A stretch of 64,000 nucleotides of DNA, from positions 124,001 to 188,000 of the forward strand of contig JAQTTH010000001.1 in assembly GCA_028710895.1 (NCBI GenBank). The letters are read 5' to 3'. Made by a program: the position numbers and the translations under genes. Position 1 is the stretch's first letter. Every line of letters starts with the position of its first letter. Below the pieces are notes generated by a model. That model worked only from the letters and a program-made list of their open reading frames with translations. It did not search any database and had not been told where the DNA came from. The stretch is from Paludibacter sp. Lineage in GTDB: Bacteria > Bacteroidota > Bacteroidia > Bacteroidales > Paludibacteraceae. Positions 9,809 to 19,065 of the stretch are shown piece by piece.

Positions 9809-12127
9809 TCATTCTGTAACACTGGCATCACATCCGGCATTGGCATTAAACGAGGTTGGAACGTCAAATTGCTCAGAGCTTGAATAACCAAGATCCGGAT
9901 CGGCAAGTACTTTTTTCATATACAATGCCCAGATTGGCAAAGCCATACTTGCCCCCTGCCCTTCGGCAATTCCATCGAAGTGAATGGAACGATCTTCACC
10001 ACCAACCCAACAACCTGAAACCAACGATGGCGTGTAACCCATAAACCAACCGTCGGAGTTATTCTGCGTTGTACCTGTTTTAGCTCCCATTGGCATCATC
10101 AGTCCATAACGATTTCGAATTCGGCTACCGGTACCCCCATCAACAACACCACGCATCAGATAAATCATTTTAAAGGCCGTGGTTTCACTAAAAATATCAT
10201 GCATTTGGGGTACAAACTTTCCAATTACATTCCCGTTTGCATCCTCAATACGCGTTACATAAACCGGTTCTACACGAACTCCTTTATTTGGAAATGCCGT
10301 GTAAGCATCAACCATTTCGGCTAAAGAAACATCGCAGATACCTAAACACAACGATGCAACAGGATCCAACTGACCTTGAATGCCAAATGAGCGCATAAGT
10401 TTAATAAGAGCACTTGGTGTAAACTGACTCATTAAATAAGCCGAAATCCAGTTATCTGAATTAGCTAACCCCCAACTAAGCGTAACAATGTCACCAATAT
10501 TTTTGCCTTTTGTTGTGGTCTTTGGTGTCCACGGTTTACCTCCGGCACCATTGGGGAAAGTTATTGGTCGCCATGGGGTTGTACTGCAAGGCCACATACC
10601 TTCTTCCATTGCTAGTGTATACAAATAAGGTTTAACCGTAGAACCCACCTGACGTCGACCAACATTCACCATGTCGTACTGGAATTGTTCAAAATCAGGT
10701 CCACCAACATATGCCTTCACATTTCCATTGTGAGGATCCATCGACATAAAACCACAACGCAGGAAATATTTATGATATCGCAGTGAATCTAGTGGCGACA
10801 AGATTGTATCAACAGTGCCATTATACGAAAATACCTGCATTTCAATCCGCTTATTAAATGCGGCATTTATCTCTGACTCACTATCACCATTTGCTTTCAT
10901 TTTGAGGTAGCGTTCCGATTGTTTCATCGAACGTGTCATAATTGAATTTATCTCCTCCTGATTTACATTCCGGGCAAAAGGAGCATAACTTCGTTTTCTC
11001 TTTTCTTTAAAAAAGGTCTTTTGTAAATCATGAATATGTTCATCAACAGCATCTTCGGCATAGCGTTGCATGCGTGAGTCAATTGTTGTGTATATTTTCA
11101 GACCATCGGTGTAAATATTATAATGACTTCCATCGGGCTTCGTATTTTTGTTACAGAAACCATACAACGGATTAGTCTCCCATTGAATTTTATCACTTTC
11201 AAATTTGTCTTGCTGCCAGCTTGCATAATCACTTCTGCTAGGCTCTTTTGCTGTGAGAATATTCCGCAGATATTCCCTGAAATAGGCTGCTAAACCCTGT
11301 CTGTGATCTACTTTCTGATAACGGAGTGTCAATGGAAGTTGTTGTAACGAGTCACATTGTTCACGGGTAATAAAATCAGCTTTACGCATCTGATTCAGAA
11401 CTGTATTCCGACGTCCTTTTGTCCGATCATTATAACGAACAGGATTGAAATAAGACGGATTCTTACACATTCCTACCAAAGTTGCAGCCTCTTCAATTTT
11501 CAGTTTTGCGGGAGAAGTGCTAAAATAAATTTGAGCGGCCGATTTAATACCCACAGCATTGTTCAAAAAGTCGAATTGATTGAGGTACATGGCCACAATT
11601 TCCTCTTTTGTATATAATTTCTCCAACTTCACAGAGATTACCCATTCAATTGGTTTTTGCAAAGCACGTTCCACAAAATTATCAGCCTGAGGCGAATACA
11701 GCTGTTTTGCAAGCTGTTGCGTAATTGTACTACCACCACCCGAACTTTTATGTCTTAATAAGCCCGTCAAAACAAAAGCTCTTGTCAGTGCTCTGCCGTC
11801 AATACCTGAGTGATCGTAATAACGCACATCTTCGGTAGCAACCAATGCATTGACAACATTTTCCGAAATTTCGTCGTAATGAACACCAACCCGGTTTTCT
11901 TTACTGTAAAAATAGCGTCCGATTGTTTGCATATCGGAAGAAAAAATCTCAGAAGCATTTTTATTTCTTGGATTTTGTAATTCATCAATTGGAGGCAAAT
12001 AACCAATCCATCCTATATTGATAAAAACAAACATCAAAACGACGCAAGTTATGCCAAAAGCAAATAGTAACCAAAAAATACGTCGGAATTTAGAGCGAAA
12101 ATCGCGCTTTGGAGTTATTTTTTCCAT
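9809..12127 (-). CDS. Class A penicillin-binding protein (PBP1A-type glycosyltransferase/transpeptidase)
   Basis: The bifunctional enzyme polymerises lipid II glycan strands and cross-links the peptides in the periplasm. A cytoplasmic basic N-terminus and one membrane helix (about 18-40) precede the GT51 domain, which has EDVRYYDHSG (catalytic Glu99) and GGGSTITQQLAK (130-141). The transpeptidase domain has SxxK in GSTVKPY (Ser496, Lys499), SDN (557-559) and KTGT (683-686). All catalytic signatures are intact and the length of 772 residues is normal for the family. It lies 48 bp downstream of hemW but has its own -7 box between the genes. It could equally be labelled mrcA- or ponA-like. Confidence 0.95.
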   Translation of the reverse strand: MEKITPKRDFRSKFRRIFWLLFAFGITCVVLMFVFINIGWIGYLPPIDELQNPRNKNASEIFSSDMQTIGRYFYSKENRVGVHYDEISENVVNALVATEDVRYYDHSGIDGRALTRAFVLTGLLRHKSSGGGSTITQQLAKQLYSPQADNFVERALQKPIEWVISVKLEKLYTKEEIVAMYLNQFDFLNNAVGIKSAAQIYFSTSPAKLKIEEAATLVGMCKNPSYFNPVRYNDRTKGRRNTVLNQMRKADFITREQCDSLQQLPLTLRYQKVDHRQGLAAYFREYLRNILTAKEPSRSDYASWQQDKFESDKIQWETNPLYGFCNKNTKPDGSHYNIYTDGLKIYTTIDSRMQRYAEDAVDEHIHDLQKTFFKEKRKRSYAPFARNVNQEEINSIMTRSMKQSERYLKMKANGDSESEINAAFNKRIEMQVFSYNGTVDTILSPLDSLRYHKYFLRCGFMSMDPHNGNVKAYVGGPDFEQFQYDMVNVGRRQVGSTVKPYLYTLAMEEGMWPCSTTPWRPITFPNGAGGKPWTPKTTTKGKNIGDIVTLSWGLANSDNWISAYLMSQFTPSALIKLMRSFGIQGQLDPVASLCLGICDVSLAEMVDAYTAFPNKGVRVEPVYVTRIEDANGNVIGKFVPQMHDIFSETTAFKMIYLMRGVVDGGTGSRIRNRYGLMMPMGAKTGTTQNNSDGWFMGYTPSLVSGCWVGGEDRSIHFDGIAEGQGASMALPIWALYMKKVLADPDLGYSSSEQFDVPTSFNANAGCDASVTE

Positions 12128-12151
12128 AAATTATATTACATAATGTGGGCA

Positions 12152-12159
12152 CAAAAGTA
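12152..12159 (-). promoter_or_regulatory. -7 box before the class A PBP gene
   Basis: TACTTTTG on the minus strand, 25 bp before the ATG, in the 48-bp gap after hemW. No good -33 element is seen. Confidence 0.5.
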
Positions 12160-12175
12160 CTATTTTTTTTATTAT

Positions 12176-13303
12176 TTACACCTTCATAAGTTCGATTAAA
12201 ATAATGTTGGAAATCATTATTCCATCGGGGGTTAAGCGAAGTTTTCCATCCGAATCTGAAACTTTTCCATTCTCAATGAAGGATTGTACATTTTGTAAAC
12301 AATATTCGTACAGTTCCAATCCAAATTCGGCTTTCATTATCTCCTTATCCAATCCATCCGAAGTACGCAACGACACCATTACAAAGTCGTTGTAACGATC
12401 GAATAAAGTCAGTTCTTCGCGCTCATAAAAGCTTGTTCCGGTCTCAATTGCTTTAATATAATTCTTTATAGACGATACATTCCATTGCCTCGAAACCAAA
12501 TCGTAGGAATGTGCTGATGGGCCGATACCCAGATACGGTTCCTGCTTCCAGTATGAAGTATTGTGCCTGGAACGTCGACCCGCTAATGCAAAATTCGAAA
12601 CTTCATACGCTTCGAAATCTTTTTGCTGAACTCTTTCAAGCAAAAGTAAATACATGGCGTTCATTATTTCATCATCTACATTGGTTACTTTACCCTTTTC
12701 ACGCTGTTTCCACAAAGCTGTTCCCTCTTCATAAGTCAAACCGTAAGATGAAATATGCTGAACATCCAAGCTTAATGCAATATCCAACTGCTTTTCCCAT
12801 GCTTCAAGTGTCTGAAACGGCAAGCCGTATATTAAATCAATACTCAGATTGTCAAATCCTGCCAATTGTGCATTCCTGACCGCCGCTATTGCTTCATTTC
12901 CGGTATGTCGACGATTGATTCGTTTCAAATCCTCATCGTCGAACGATTGAATGCCAATGCTGATGCGGTTAAATGGTAATGCTCTAACAGAAGATAAATA
13001 TTCCGGAGTCAAATCATCCGGATTTGCTTCAAAAGTAATTTCGGCATCATCATTCACATGAAATAACTCAAAAATAGTGCTGAAAATTTGTTGAAATTGT
13101 TCCGGGCTAAGAATACTTGGTGTTCCTCCGCCAAAATAAATTGTATTGATAGCTTCATTTTTCAAATAATCTTTTCGAAAACGAAGCTCTTTTTCGATAG
13201 AATTTACCAATGAAGGGATAAAATCAGGTGCTACGACCGTATAAAAATCACAATAGGTACATTTTTTTTTACAAAAAGGGATATGTATATAGATGCCTGC
13301 CAT
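12176..13303 (-). CDS. hemW: Heme chaperone HemW (coproporphyrinogen oxidase-like radical SAM protein)
   Basis: HemW is a radical-SAM relative of HemN that binds and delivers heme. The cluster motif CKKKCTYC places Cys11, Cys15 and Cys18 near the N-terminus. It lies in MAGIYIHIPFCKKKC, the short HemW-type start that lacks the longer N-terminus of true HemN. GGGTPS near residue 58 and the SIGIQSFDD stretch are the next family marks, and a HemN C-terminal domain closes the 375 residues. Many genomes mislabel it as oxygen-independent coproporphyrinogen III oxidase. The start sits about 65 bp below a -7 box. Confidence 0.93.
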   Translation of the reverse strand: MAGIYIHIPFCKKKCTYCDFYTVVAPDFIPSLVNSIEKELRFRKDYLKNEAINTIYFGGGTPSILSPEQFQQIFSTIFELFHVNDDAEITFEANPDDLTPEYLSSVRALPFNRISIGIQSFDDEDLKRINRRHTGNEAIAAVRNAQLAGFDNLSIDLIYGLPFQTLEAWEKQLDIALSLDVQHISSYGLTYEEGTALWKQREKGKVTNVDDEIMNAMYLLLLERVQQKDFEAYEVSNFALAGRRSRHNTSYWKQEPYLGIGPSAHSYDLVSRQWNVSSIKNYIKAIETGTSFYEREELTLFDRYNDFVMVSLRTSDGLDKEIMKAEFGLELYEYCLQNVQSFIENGKVSDSDGKLRLTPDGIMISNIILIELMKV

Positions 13304-13366
13304 TTTTTAAGTTTTTATTTTTCAGCTATTTGGAAATTCCAAATTATCAATCTGAATATTTTGTGA

Positions 13367-13374
13367 CAAAAATA
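13367..13374 (-). promoter_or_regulatory. -7 box of hemW
   Basis: TATTTTTG on the minus strand. It lies back to back with the tRNA-Pro promoter, which runs the other way from 13385. Confidence 0.4.
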
Positions 13375-13384
13375 CAACAAATAG

Positions 13385-13415
13385 TTTGCAAATTCGGAAA
13401 AAGCGCGTATCTTTG
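13385..13415 (+). promoter_or_regulatory. Promoter of the tRNA-Pro gene
   Basis: A perfect Bacteroidota promoter: TTTG (13385-13388), 19-bp spacer, TATCTTTG (13408-13415). It lies about 60 bp before the mature tRNA 5' end. Confidence 0.75.
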
Positions 13416-13477
13416 CACTCGCTTTTCAGAAATACTATTGCATTGCAAAACGCAAAAAGGTTTCAAAGAAAAACACT

Positions 13478-13552
13478 CGGGGTGTAGCGCAGTCCGGTTA
13501 GCGCACCTGCTTTGGGAGCAGGGGGTCGTGGGTTCGAATCCCGCTACCCCGA
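13478..13552 (+). tRNA. tRNA-Pro (anticodon TGG)
   Basis: The 75-base sequence folds as a cloverleaf. The acceptor arm CGGGGTG pairs with TACCCCG and leaves an A discriminator. The D arm is GCGC...GCGC, the anticodon stem CCTGC/GCAGG holds loop TTTGGGA with anticodon TGG at 13513-13515, and the T arm carries GGTTCGAATCC. CCA is not encoded. It has its own promoter and terminator. Confidence 0.97.
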
Positions 13553-13557
13553 CAAAG

Positions 13558-13595
13558 AAAAAGGATTTATCGATTTATCGGTAAATCCTTTTTTC
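13558..13595 (+). terminator. Terminator of tRNA-Pro
   Basis: A 12-base arm AAAAAGGATTTA pairs with TAAATCCTTTTT across a 12-base loop, and a T run closes it. It begins six bases past the tRNA. Confidence 0.8.
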
Positions 13596-13637
13596 TTTCG
13601 TTTCAAATTGACAATTACATTCAACTATCTAAAACAA

Positions 13638-13661
13638 AAAAAGGACATGAAAGTCCTTTTT
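13638..13661 (-). terminator. Terminator of mfd
   Basis: Arms AAAAAGGAC and GTCCTTTTT enclose a 6-base loop. Read on the minus strand it is followed by a T-rich run, as expected just past the mfd stop. Confidence 0.75.
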
Positions 13662-13674
13662 CTGTTTCTAGATA

Positions 13675-16600
13675 TCATTTTCCAATTTCAGAAAGTACCG
13701 CCCAGGCCTGTTCAACTGTTCGCACATCCGAAACTACCACAGAGCGACGATGATTCTGTTCACGCAACTGGCATTTCCGTGGATGTGAAGTCAGGTATTG
13801 CAACAAACTACCAAATGCCGGTGAAGAATAATAGGCAGACTGAGGATTAGAAACCAGGAAAGCCGTCATACGTTCGTTTTTCAGCACCAGTTTTTCAATT
13901 CCGTACCGCATTGCCAACCAACGTAACTTAACGACCAGAATAAGACTTTGTCCTTCTGCGGGTATTTTTCCAAACCGGTCTTCCAGCCGCTTTTCAAACT
14001 CAAGCAATTCGGCTTCATTATCGATGTTATCCAATTCACGATACAAACTGATACGTTCCGACACGTTTTCTATATATTCACCGGAGAACATTACCTCCAA
14101 ATCTGAATCAATCTGACAATCATTTACAAAGGCTGTTGAAGAATCTGCTTCAGCTCTTTCGTCGGCATACAATTCGGCAAATTCTTCGTCTTTCAGTTCG
14201 TGAACAGCTTCATTCAGAATCTTCTGATAGGTTTCGTAGCCCAAATCGGCAATAAAGCCACTTTGCTCCGCTCCCAGCATATTCCCGGCACCCCGAATAT
14301 CCAAATCCTGCATGGCAATATTAAAACCACTACCAAGCTCTGCAAATGTTTCCAAAGCCTGCAACCTTCGGCGCGCTTCCGGCGTAAGTAAGCTCATTTC
14401 GGGAGCCAGCAAATAACAGAAAGCCTTCCGATTGCTACGACCGACCCGACCCCGCAATTGATGTAAATCGCTCAATCCAAAATTATGTGCACTGTTTATT
14501 ATAATTGTATTTACATTCGAAATATCAATCCCGGATTCAATAATCGTTGTTGCTACTAAAACATCATACTCGTAATCAATAAAATCAACAATTATTTCTT
14601 CCAGTTTGTCCGGTGGCATTTGTCCGTGACCTACTGCTACCCGGCAGCCCGGAACCAAGCGTTTGATCATGGCCTCCATGGCATAGATGCTCTGAATACG
14701 GTTATTTACAAAGAAAACCTGCCCGTTCCGGTTCATTTCCAACTGAATGGCTTCGCGGATCACATCTTCGTCGAACAAATGAATTTCAGTTTGAACCGGA
14801 TAACGGTTTGGCGGTGGTGTATTGATAATTGACAAATCGCGAGCTCCCATCAACGAGAACTGCAAAGTACGGGGAATAGGCGTAGCTGTCATGGTGAGCG
14901 TATCCACATTCACCTTCATTTCCTTCAACTTTTCCTTTACTGTTACTCCAAATTTTTGTTCCTCATCAATAATCAATAATCCAATATCTTTAAATTTTAC
15001 CGATTTTCCAACCAGTTTATGCGTGCCAATCAGAATATCAACATCCCCTTTTTCCAATCGGTCGAGCACTTCTTTGGTCTGCTTAGCTGTACGGGCACGA
15101 CTCAGATATTCAATTGTACATGGAAAATCCTTTAAACGGTCTTTAAATGTATTGTAATGTTGCAAAGCCAGCACGGTAGTTGGAACAAGTACAGCTACCT
15201 GCTTGCTATCGGTAACTGCCTTAAATGCAGCACGAATGGCCACTTCCGTTTTACCAAAACCCACATCACCACACACCAATCGATCCATAGGCAAAGTTGA
15301 TTCCATATCTTTTTTCAAATCGGCTGTAGCTTTCACTTGATCGGGCGTATCTTCGTAAATAAACGAGGCTTCCAATTCTTGCTGCAAATAACTATCCGGC
15401 GAAAACTGAAAACCCTGCTCCGCCTTCCGTTTTGCATATAATTTTATCAACTCACGGGCAATATCTTTTACTTTGGTCTTGGTACGTTCTTTCAGTCGTT
15501 CCCAAGCTCCCGATCCAAGCTTATTGATACGTGGCGATTCACCTTCTTTTCCTTTATATTTCGAAATTCGGTGCAAGGCATGAATACTCACAAAAATAAT
15601 GTCATCATCTTTGTACACCAGCTTCACCATTTCCTGCATTTTACCGTTGACATTGGTTCTTACCAAGCCACCAAAAGTACCAACACCATGGTCAACATGC
15701 ACCATATAATCACCAATCTGGAACTGGTTCAGCTCTTTGAGCGTCATCACAACCTTGCCAAGCCGTGTTCTATCAGTTTTTAGCTGAAACTTATGGAAAC
15801 GGTCAAAAATCTGATGGTCGGTGTAACAAAGTAACGATAAATCATGATCGATAAAACCTTCGTGAAGGGTATTCTTTATTGCCTGAAACGAAATGTCATC
15901 CCCACGATCGGTGAAAATAGCCGCAATACGATCGGTTTGTTTCACACTGTCGCTCAACATGTAAAGTTTATAGCCTTCGTTGAGTTTTTGTTTCAGATTA
16001 TTGGCAACCAAATCAAAATTCTTATGAAAAATAGGTTGAGGAGAGGTATTGAAACTTATAGATGTTTTATGTTGAAAATAAACCTTTTCGCCCCACTCCA
16101 TTTTACGAAACTCTTGCACCTGATCCACAAACTGGTCACCGGTTATTTGTGTTTTAGCCAGATGAGGTGTTTTATGTTCCACTTCATTTGCCTTTACAAG
16201 TGCTTCATTATAAAGCTGATTAATCCGTTCCCGCACAAAACTGACATTACTAAAACTAAACCAACTGGCAGGTGGGATAAATTCAAAAAATGAAACATGT
16301 GGTGAAACTGTATCCAATTGTAAATCGGGAATAATGATTATCTCCGTTTTCTTTTCCTGCGAGAGTTGCGTTTCTATATCAAAAACCCGGATTGATTCTA
16401 CTTCATCACCAAAGAAATCGCAACGGTAAGGCAATTCATTGGCAAAAGAAAAAATATCAACAATGCTTCCGCGCACAGAAAACTGACCGGGTTCATACAC
16501 AAAATCAACCCGCTCGAAGTGGTATTCAAGCAGCATTTCTACCACAAAGTCAATCCCGAGATTTTCACCCACACTCATCCGAAGCATACGCGATTTCATA

Positions 16601-17010
16601 CTATCAGCCGAAACCATTTTTTGCATCAACGATTCCGGATAGGTTACTACAACGGTTGGCGCAGAAGTATTAGCAAGTCGGTTCAGCACTTCTGTGCGCA
16701 AAATCTCATTGGCAGTATCGAGTTGCGATAACTTTATAGCTCGTTTAAAGGAGGATGGAAAAAAGAAAACCTCTTCCGTTGAAAGAATTTGCTTTAAATC
16801 ATTGTATAAATAAGCTGCATCGTCGGCATCGTCACGCACAATAATGTGGGTATTTGGATTCGACTTGAATAGTGAAGCAATGGCCAAAGCCGATGAAGAA
16901 CCACTCAAACCGGAAATTTTTACGTTTGGTTCGAGTGAAGTTGCCCACTTTGCAAGTGCCTTGACTTGCGGGTGTAGGGCATAAAGTTGTTGAAAGTCAG
17001 AAAGATTCAA
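13675..17010 (-). CDS. mfd: Transcription-repair coupling factor Mfd
   Basis: Mfd is the ATP-driven translocase that removes RNA polymerase stalled at lesions and recruits UvrA. The 1,111 residues follow the family layout: a UvrB-like N-terminal part, the RNA-polymerase-interaction (CarD-like) domain near 430-500 (GDYMVHVDHGVGTFGGL), then superfamily 2 helicase motifs with Walker A GDVGFGKTEVAIR near 577 and DEEQKFG near 678. The TRG region and the C-terminal autoinhibitory domain follow. HQLRGRVGRS is the motif VI segment. Length and motifs are complete. A channel gene ends 35 bp upstream of the start, so the two may be co-transcribed. Confidence 0.97.
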   Translation of the reverse strand: MNLSDFQQLYALHPQVKALAKWATSLEPNVKISGLSGSSSALAIASLFKSNPNTHIIVRDDADDAAYLYNDLKQILSTEEVFFFPSSFKRAIKLSQLDTANEILRTEVLNRLANTSAPTVVVTYPESLMQKMVSADSMKSRMLRMSVGENLGIDFVVEMLLEYHFERVDFVYEPGQFSVRGSIVDIFSFANELPYRCDFFGDEVESIRVFDIETQLSQEKKTEIIIIPDLQLDTVSPHVSFFEFIPPASWFSFSNVSFVRERINQLYNEALVKANEVEHKTPHLAKTQITGDQFVDQVQEFRKMEWGEKVYFQHKTSISFNTSPQPIFHKNFDLVANNLKQKLNEGYKLYMLSDSVKQTDRIAAIFTDRGDDISFQAIKNTLHEGFIDHDLSLLCYTDHQIFDRFHKFQLKTDRTRLGKVVMTLKELNQFQIGDYMVHVDHGVGTFGGLVRTNVNGKMQEMVKLVYKDDDIIFVSIHALHRISKYKGKEGESPRINKLGSGAWERLKERTKTKVKDIARELIKLYAKRKAEQGFQFSPDSYLQQELEASFIYEDTPDQVKATADLKKDMESTLPMDRLVCGDVGFGKTEVAIRAAFKAVTDSKQVAVLVPTTVLALQHYNTFKDRLKDFPCTIEYLSRARTAKQTKEVLDRLEKGDVDILIGTHKLVGKSVKFKDIGLLIIDEEQKFGVTVKEKLKEMKVNVDTLTMTATPIPRTLQFSLMGARDLSIINTPPPNRYPVQTEIHLFDEDVIREAIQLEMNRNGQVFFVNNRIQSIYAMEAMIKRLVPGCRVAVGHGQMPPDKLEEIIVDFIDYEYDVLVATTIIESGIDISNVNTIIINSAHNFGLSDLHQLRGRVGRSNRKAFCYLLAPEMSLLTPEARRRLQALETFAELGSGFNIAMQDLDIRGAGNMLGAEQSGFIADLGYETYQKILNEAVHELKDEEFAELYADERAEADSSTAFVNDCQIDSDLEVMFSGEYIENVSERISLYRELDNIDNEAELLEFEKRLEDRFGKIPAEGQSLILVVKLRWLAMRYGIEKLVLKNERMTAFLVSNPQSAYYSSPAFGSLLQYLTSHPRKCQLREQNHRRSVVVSDVRTVEQAWAVLSEIGK

Positions 17011-17045
17011 ATTTTATTTTTTGTGTCGCAATTCGACAGTGCTGT

Positions 17046-18101
17046 TTACTTATTAATTTCCCTAAAATATTTATAATTCGCAATCGTTTTTAATTCATTA
17101 ATTTCCGAATCGATGCCAAACACAAGCAGCTTATCCTGAAGATTTATAATGTTATCGGCCTTAGGGTTTACCTGCAAATCGTTGGTCGAAGAATAAAAAC
17201 CAATTACAACCAGATTTGTTCGTTGAGGAATGTTAGCTTCGCGGTAAGATTTCCCAATCAAATCACTGCCTTCCTTAATTTCAACAAGCTCAAACTTATA
17301 GTCTTTCAGTTCCTCTTTACCCCCGGCAAACTCCACGAAACTATAAAAATCTGTTCTTTTTGTGGCAATAGAAATAATCCGATCAGTCGCAATTTCAATG
17401 GGTGAAATTATAAAATCGGCTCCTGCCTTTTTAAATTTCATGGTTGAATTTACATCTTCAACACGTGTAATCACTTTTATATCTTTGTTAAAGTCTTTAG
17501 CACTTAATGTTACGAACAGATTTTCAGCATCCGTAGTCAAAACCGAAATCAACATCCTTGCTTTTTCTACTCCTGCATGTTGTAAAATATCATCGTGAGT
17601 AGCGTCACCAATAACATGTACAAAATTCTTATCATACAAATCTTTCAGCCGTTCGTTACGCTCGGTATCATTCTCAATCAGAACTACTTTATAGTCCTTT
17701 AGTAATAGCTCTTCCAACACTTTTTTACCTGTTTTTCCGTAACCACATACAATGTAATGATCTTTCAGATTATTCAATGTTTTGTTCATTGTTCTAAGTT
17801 TTAATAATTTCGACAATTCTCCTTCCAATAAAAAAGCGGAAATCCGACCAATGGAATATATGCCAACCGTAAATCCGGAAATAATGAGCCCTATCGTAAA
17901 AATCCGTCCAACCTCAGAAAGTGGATGAACTTCTCCATAACCAATTGTGGCAAAGGTTATAACCAACATATAAAGTGAATCGACCGGCGAATATCCTTCA
18001 ATAAAAATATAACCCCAAAAACCGATTATAAGTATAGACCCCAAAGCCACCAATGGGATAAATAGCTTTTTCCAGATTAATGATTTGACGTTTGATTGCA
18101 T
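17046..18101 (-). CDS. Two-helix potassium channel with RCK (TrkA-N/TrkA-C) domains
   Basis: A ligand-gated K+ channel of the Kch/MthK type in the inner membrane. The first helix (about 12-35), the pore loop with selectivity filter TIGYG at 52-56, and the second helix (about 65-88) form the pore. The cytosolic RCK domain begins with the Rossmann motif GYGKTG (120-125), and a TrkA-C domain covers about 255-351. The length of 351 residues fits. The ligand cannot be told from sequence. The position directly before mfd has no obvious functional meaning. Confidence 0.92.
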   Translation of the reverse strand: MQSNVKSLIWKKLFIPLVALGSILIIGFWGYIFIEGYSPVDSLYMLVITFATIGYGEVHPLSEVGRIFTIGLIISGFTVGIYSIGRISAFLLEGELSKLLKLRTMNKTLNNLKDHYIVCGYGKTGKKVLEELLLKDYKVVLIENDTERNERLKDLYDKNFVHVIGDATHDDILQHAGVEKARMLISVLTTDAENLFVTLSAKDFNKDIKVITRVEDVNSTMKFKKAGADFIISPIEIATDRIISIATKRTDFYSFVEFAGGKEELKDYKFELVEIKEGSDLIGKSYREANIPQRTNLVVIGFYSSTNDLQVNPKADNIINLQDKLLVFGIDSEINELKTIANYKYFREINK

Positions 18102-18156
18102 ATTGCATTAATTATGAATTTTCAGCTACGTTTTAATAGCGCGTGCTACAAATTCG

Positions 18157-18627
18157 TCAATATTCTGTTTTATCCTCTGAATTTGCCCAGGCTTCAAATG
18201 CAACAATGGCTTCGTCGGCAAGAAACTGAGTTGTTTCTATTTTTCTATTCTCCGGTTTTAGTTCTATCTCATCGTAGATAAAAGAATCATCGAAACCAAT
18301 ATTCTTAGCATCCAGTTTCGTGTTTCCATAATACATTTTGTCTAAATGCGCCCAATAAACTGCTCCCAAGCACATTGGACAGGGTTCACACGATGTATAA
18401 ATTTCACACCCGGCCAAATCAAAAGTGCCCAATTTTTTAGCAGCCTTACGAATTGCATTAACTTCGGCATGAGCGGTAGGGTCATTATTCGCAGTTACAC
18501 GGTTTACTCCGGTAGAAACCACCTTTCCATCTTTCACAATCACAGCTCCAAATGGCCCACCACCGTTTTTTATATTTTCAACTGACAAAGCAATTGCTTT
18601 GCGCATGTATTTTTTTCTTAAATCCAT
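18157..18627 (-). CDS. guaD: Guanine deaminase, cytidine-deaminase fold
   Basis: The enzyme converts guanine to xanthine in purine salvage. The zinc site is explicit: HAE at 53-55 (His53 ligand, Glu55 proton shuttle) and PCPMC with Cys83 and Cys86. These are the same residue numbers as in the 156-residue Bacillus subtilis GuaD, and the length is also 156. The C-terminal stretch GFDDSFIYDEI is characteristic of GuaD and separates it from the tRNA adenosine deaminase TadA. The gene has its own -7 box. Confidence 0.9.
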   Translation of the reverse strand: MDLRKKYMRKAIALSVENIKNGGGPFGAVIVKDGKVVSTGVNRVTANNDPTAHAEVNAIRKAAKKLGTFDLAGCEIYTSCEPCPMCLGAVYWAHLDKMYYGNTKLDAKNIGFDDSFIYDEIELKPENRKIETTQFLADEAIVAFEAWANSEDKTEY

Positions 18628-18655
18628 ATTCTACTTTACTCATTAAATACAAACA

Positions 18656-18663
18656 CAAAGATA
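18656..18663 (-). promoter_or_regulatory. -7 box of guaD
   Basis: TATCTTTG on the minus strand, 29 bp before the ATG. Confidence 0.5.
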
Positions 18664-18933
18664 CAATTATTTTTAATAGATAAATCAGTTATAATTTCAA
18701 TCCAATCACTTTATATATAATACAATCAGCCTGAAAAACACATAAATGTAGGATTGCATTTCAAGCATTAAAATAATTATTCAACAAATATAAACTTTAA
18801 CTTCTTGTTATTACACAACCTTGTAATATCAATCAATAAACAAACACGTCCAATGAACCTGATATTTTTTGTAATTTTATTCATAAACTTACAATCTGTA
18901 ACGTTCAATAAAAATATCAACCATAAAACCATG

Positions 18934-18990
18934 TTTTGGATTAAATCCAAAATTTACCTGTTGATAAATATTCATACAATCTAAACAGGT
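18934..18990. promoter_or_regulatory. Two inverted repeats upstream of the TonB-receptor promoter
   Basis: A 19-base perfect palindrome TTTTGGATT-A-AATCCAAAA lies at 18934-18952. Just after it, ACCTGTT (18956-18962) and AACAGGT (18984-18990) form a 7-bp inverted repeat 21 bp apart. The second arm covers the expected -33 position. Their use as operators is inference. The rest of the 438-bp gap 18628-19065 holds the guaD promoter and a weak TATTACA/TGTAATA repeat at 18809-18828. Confidence 0.4.
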
Positions 18991-19007
18991 CTTAACATCA
19001 AATATCT

Positions 19008-19015
19008 TATATTTG
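19008..19015 (+). promoter_or_regulatory. -7 box of the TonB-receptor gene
   Basis: TATATTTG, 51 bp before the ATG, with no TTTG at the -33 position. Confidence 0.5.
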
Positions 19016-19065
19016 CGTAAATTACTAACAAAATAAAAACTACGTTTAATTAATTCAACAACTTT

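Noticed and set aside
18809-18828. TATTACA/TGTAATA inverted repeat before the TonB receptor as a Fur-type box
   Set aside because: The arms are short, the match to a Fur box is poor and it lies about 180 bp from the -7 box.
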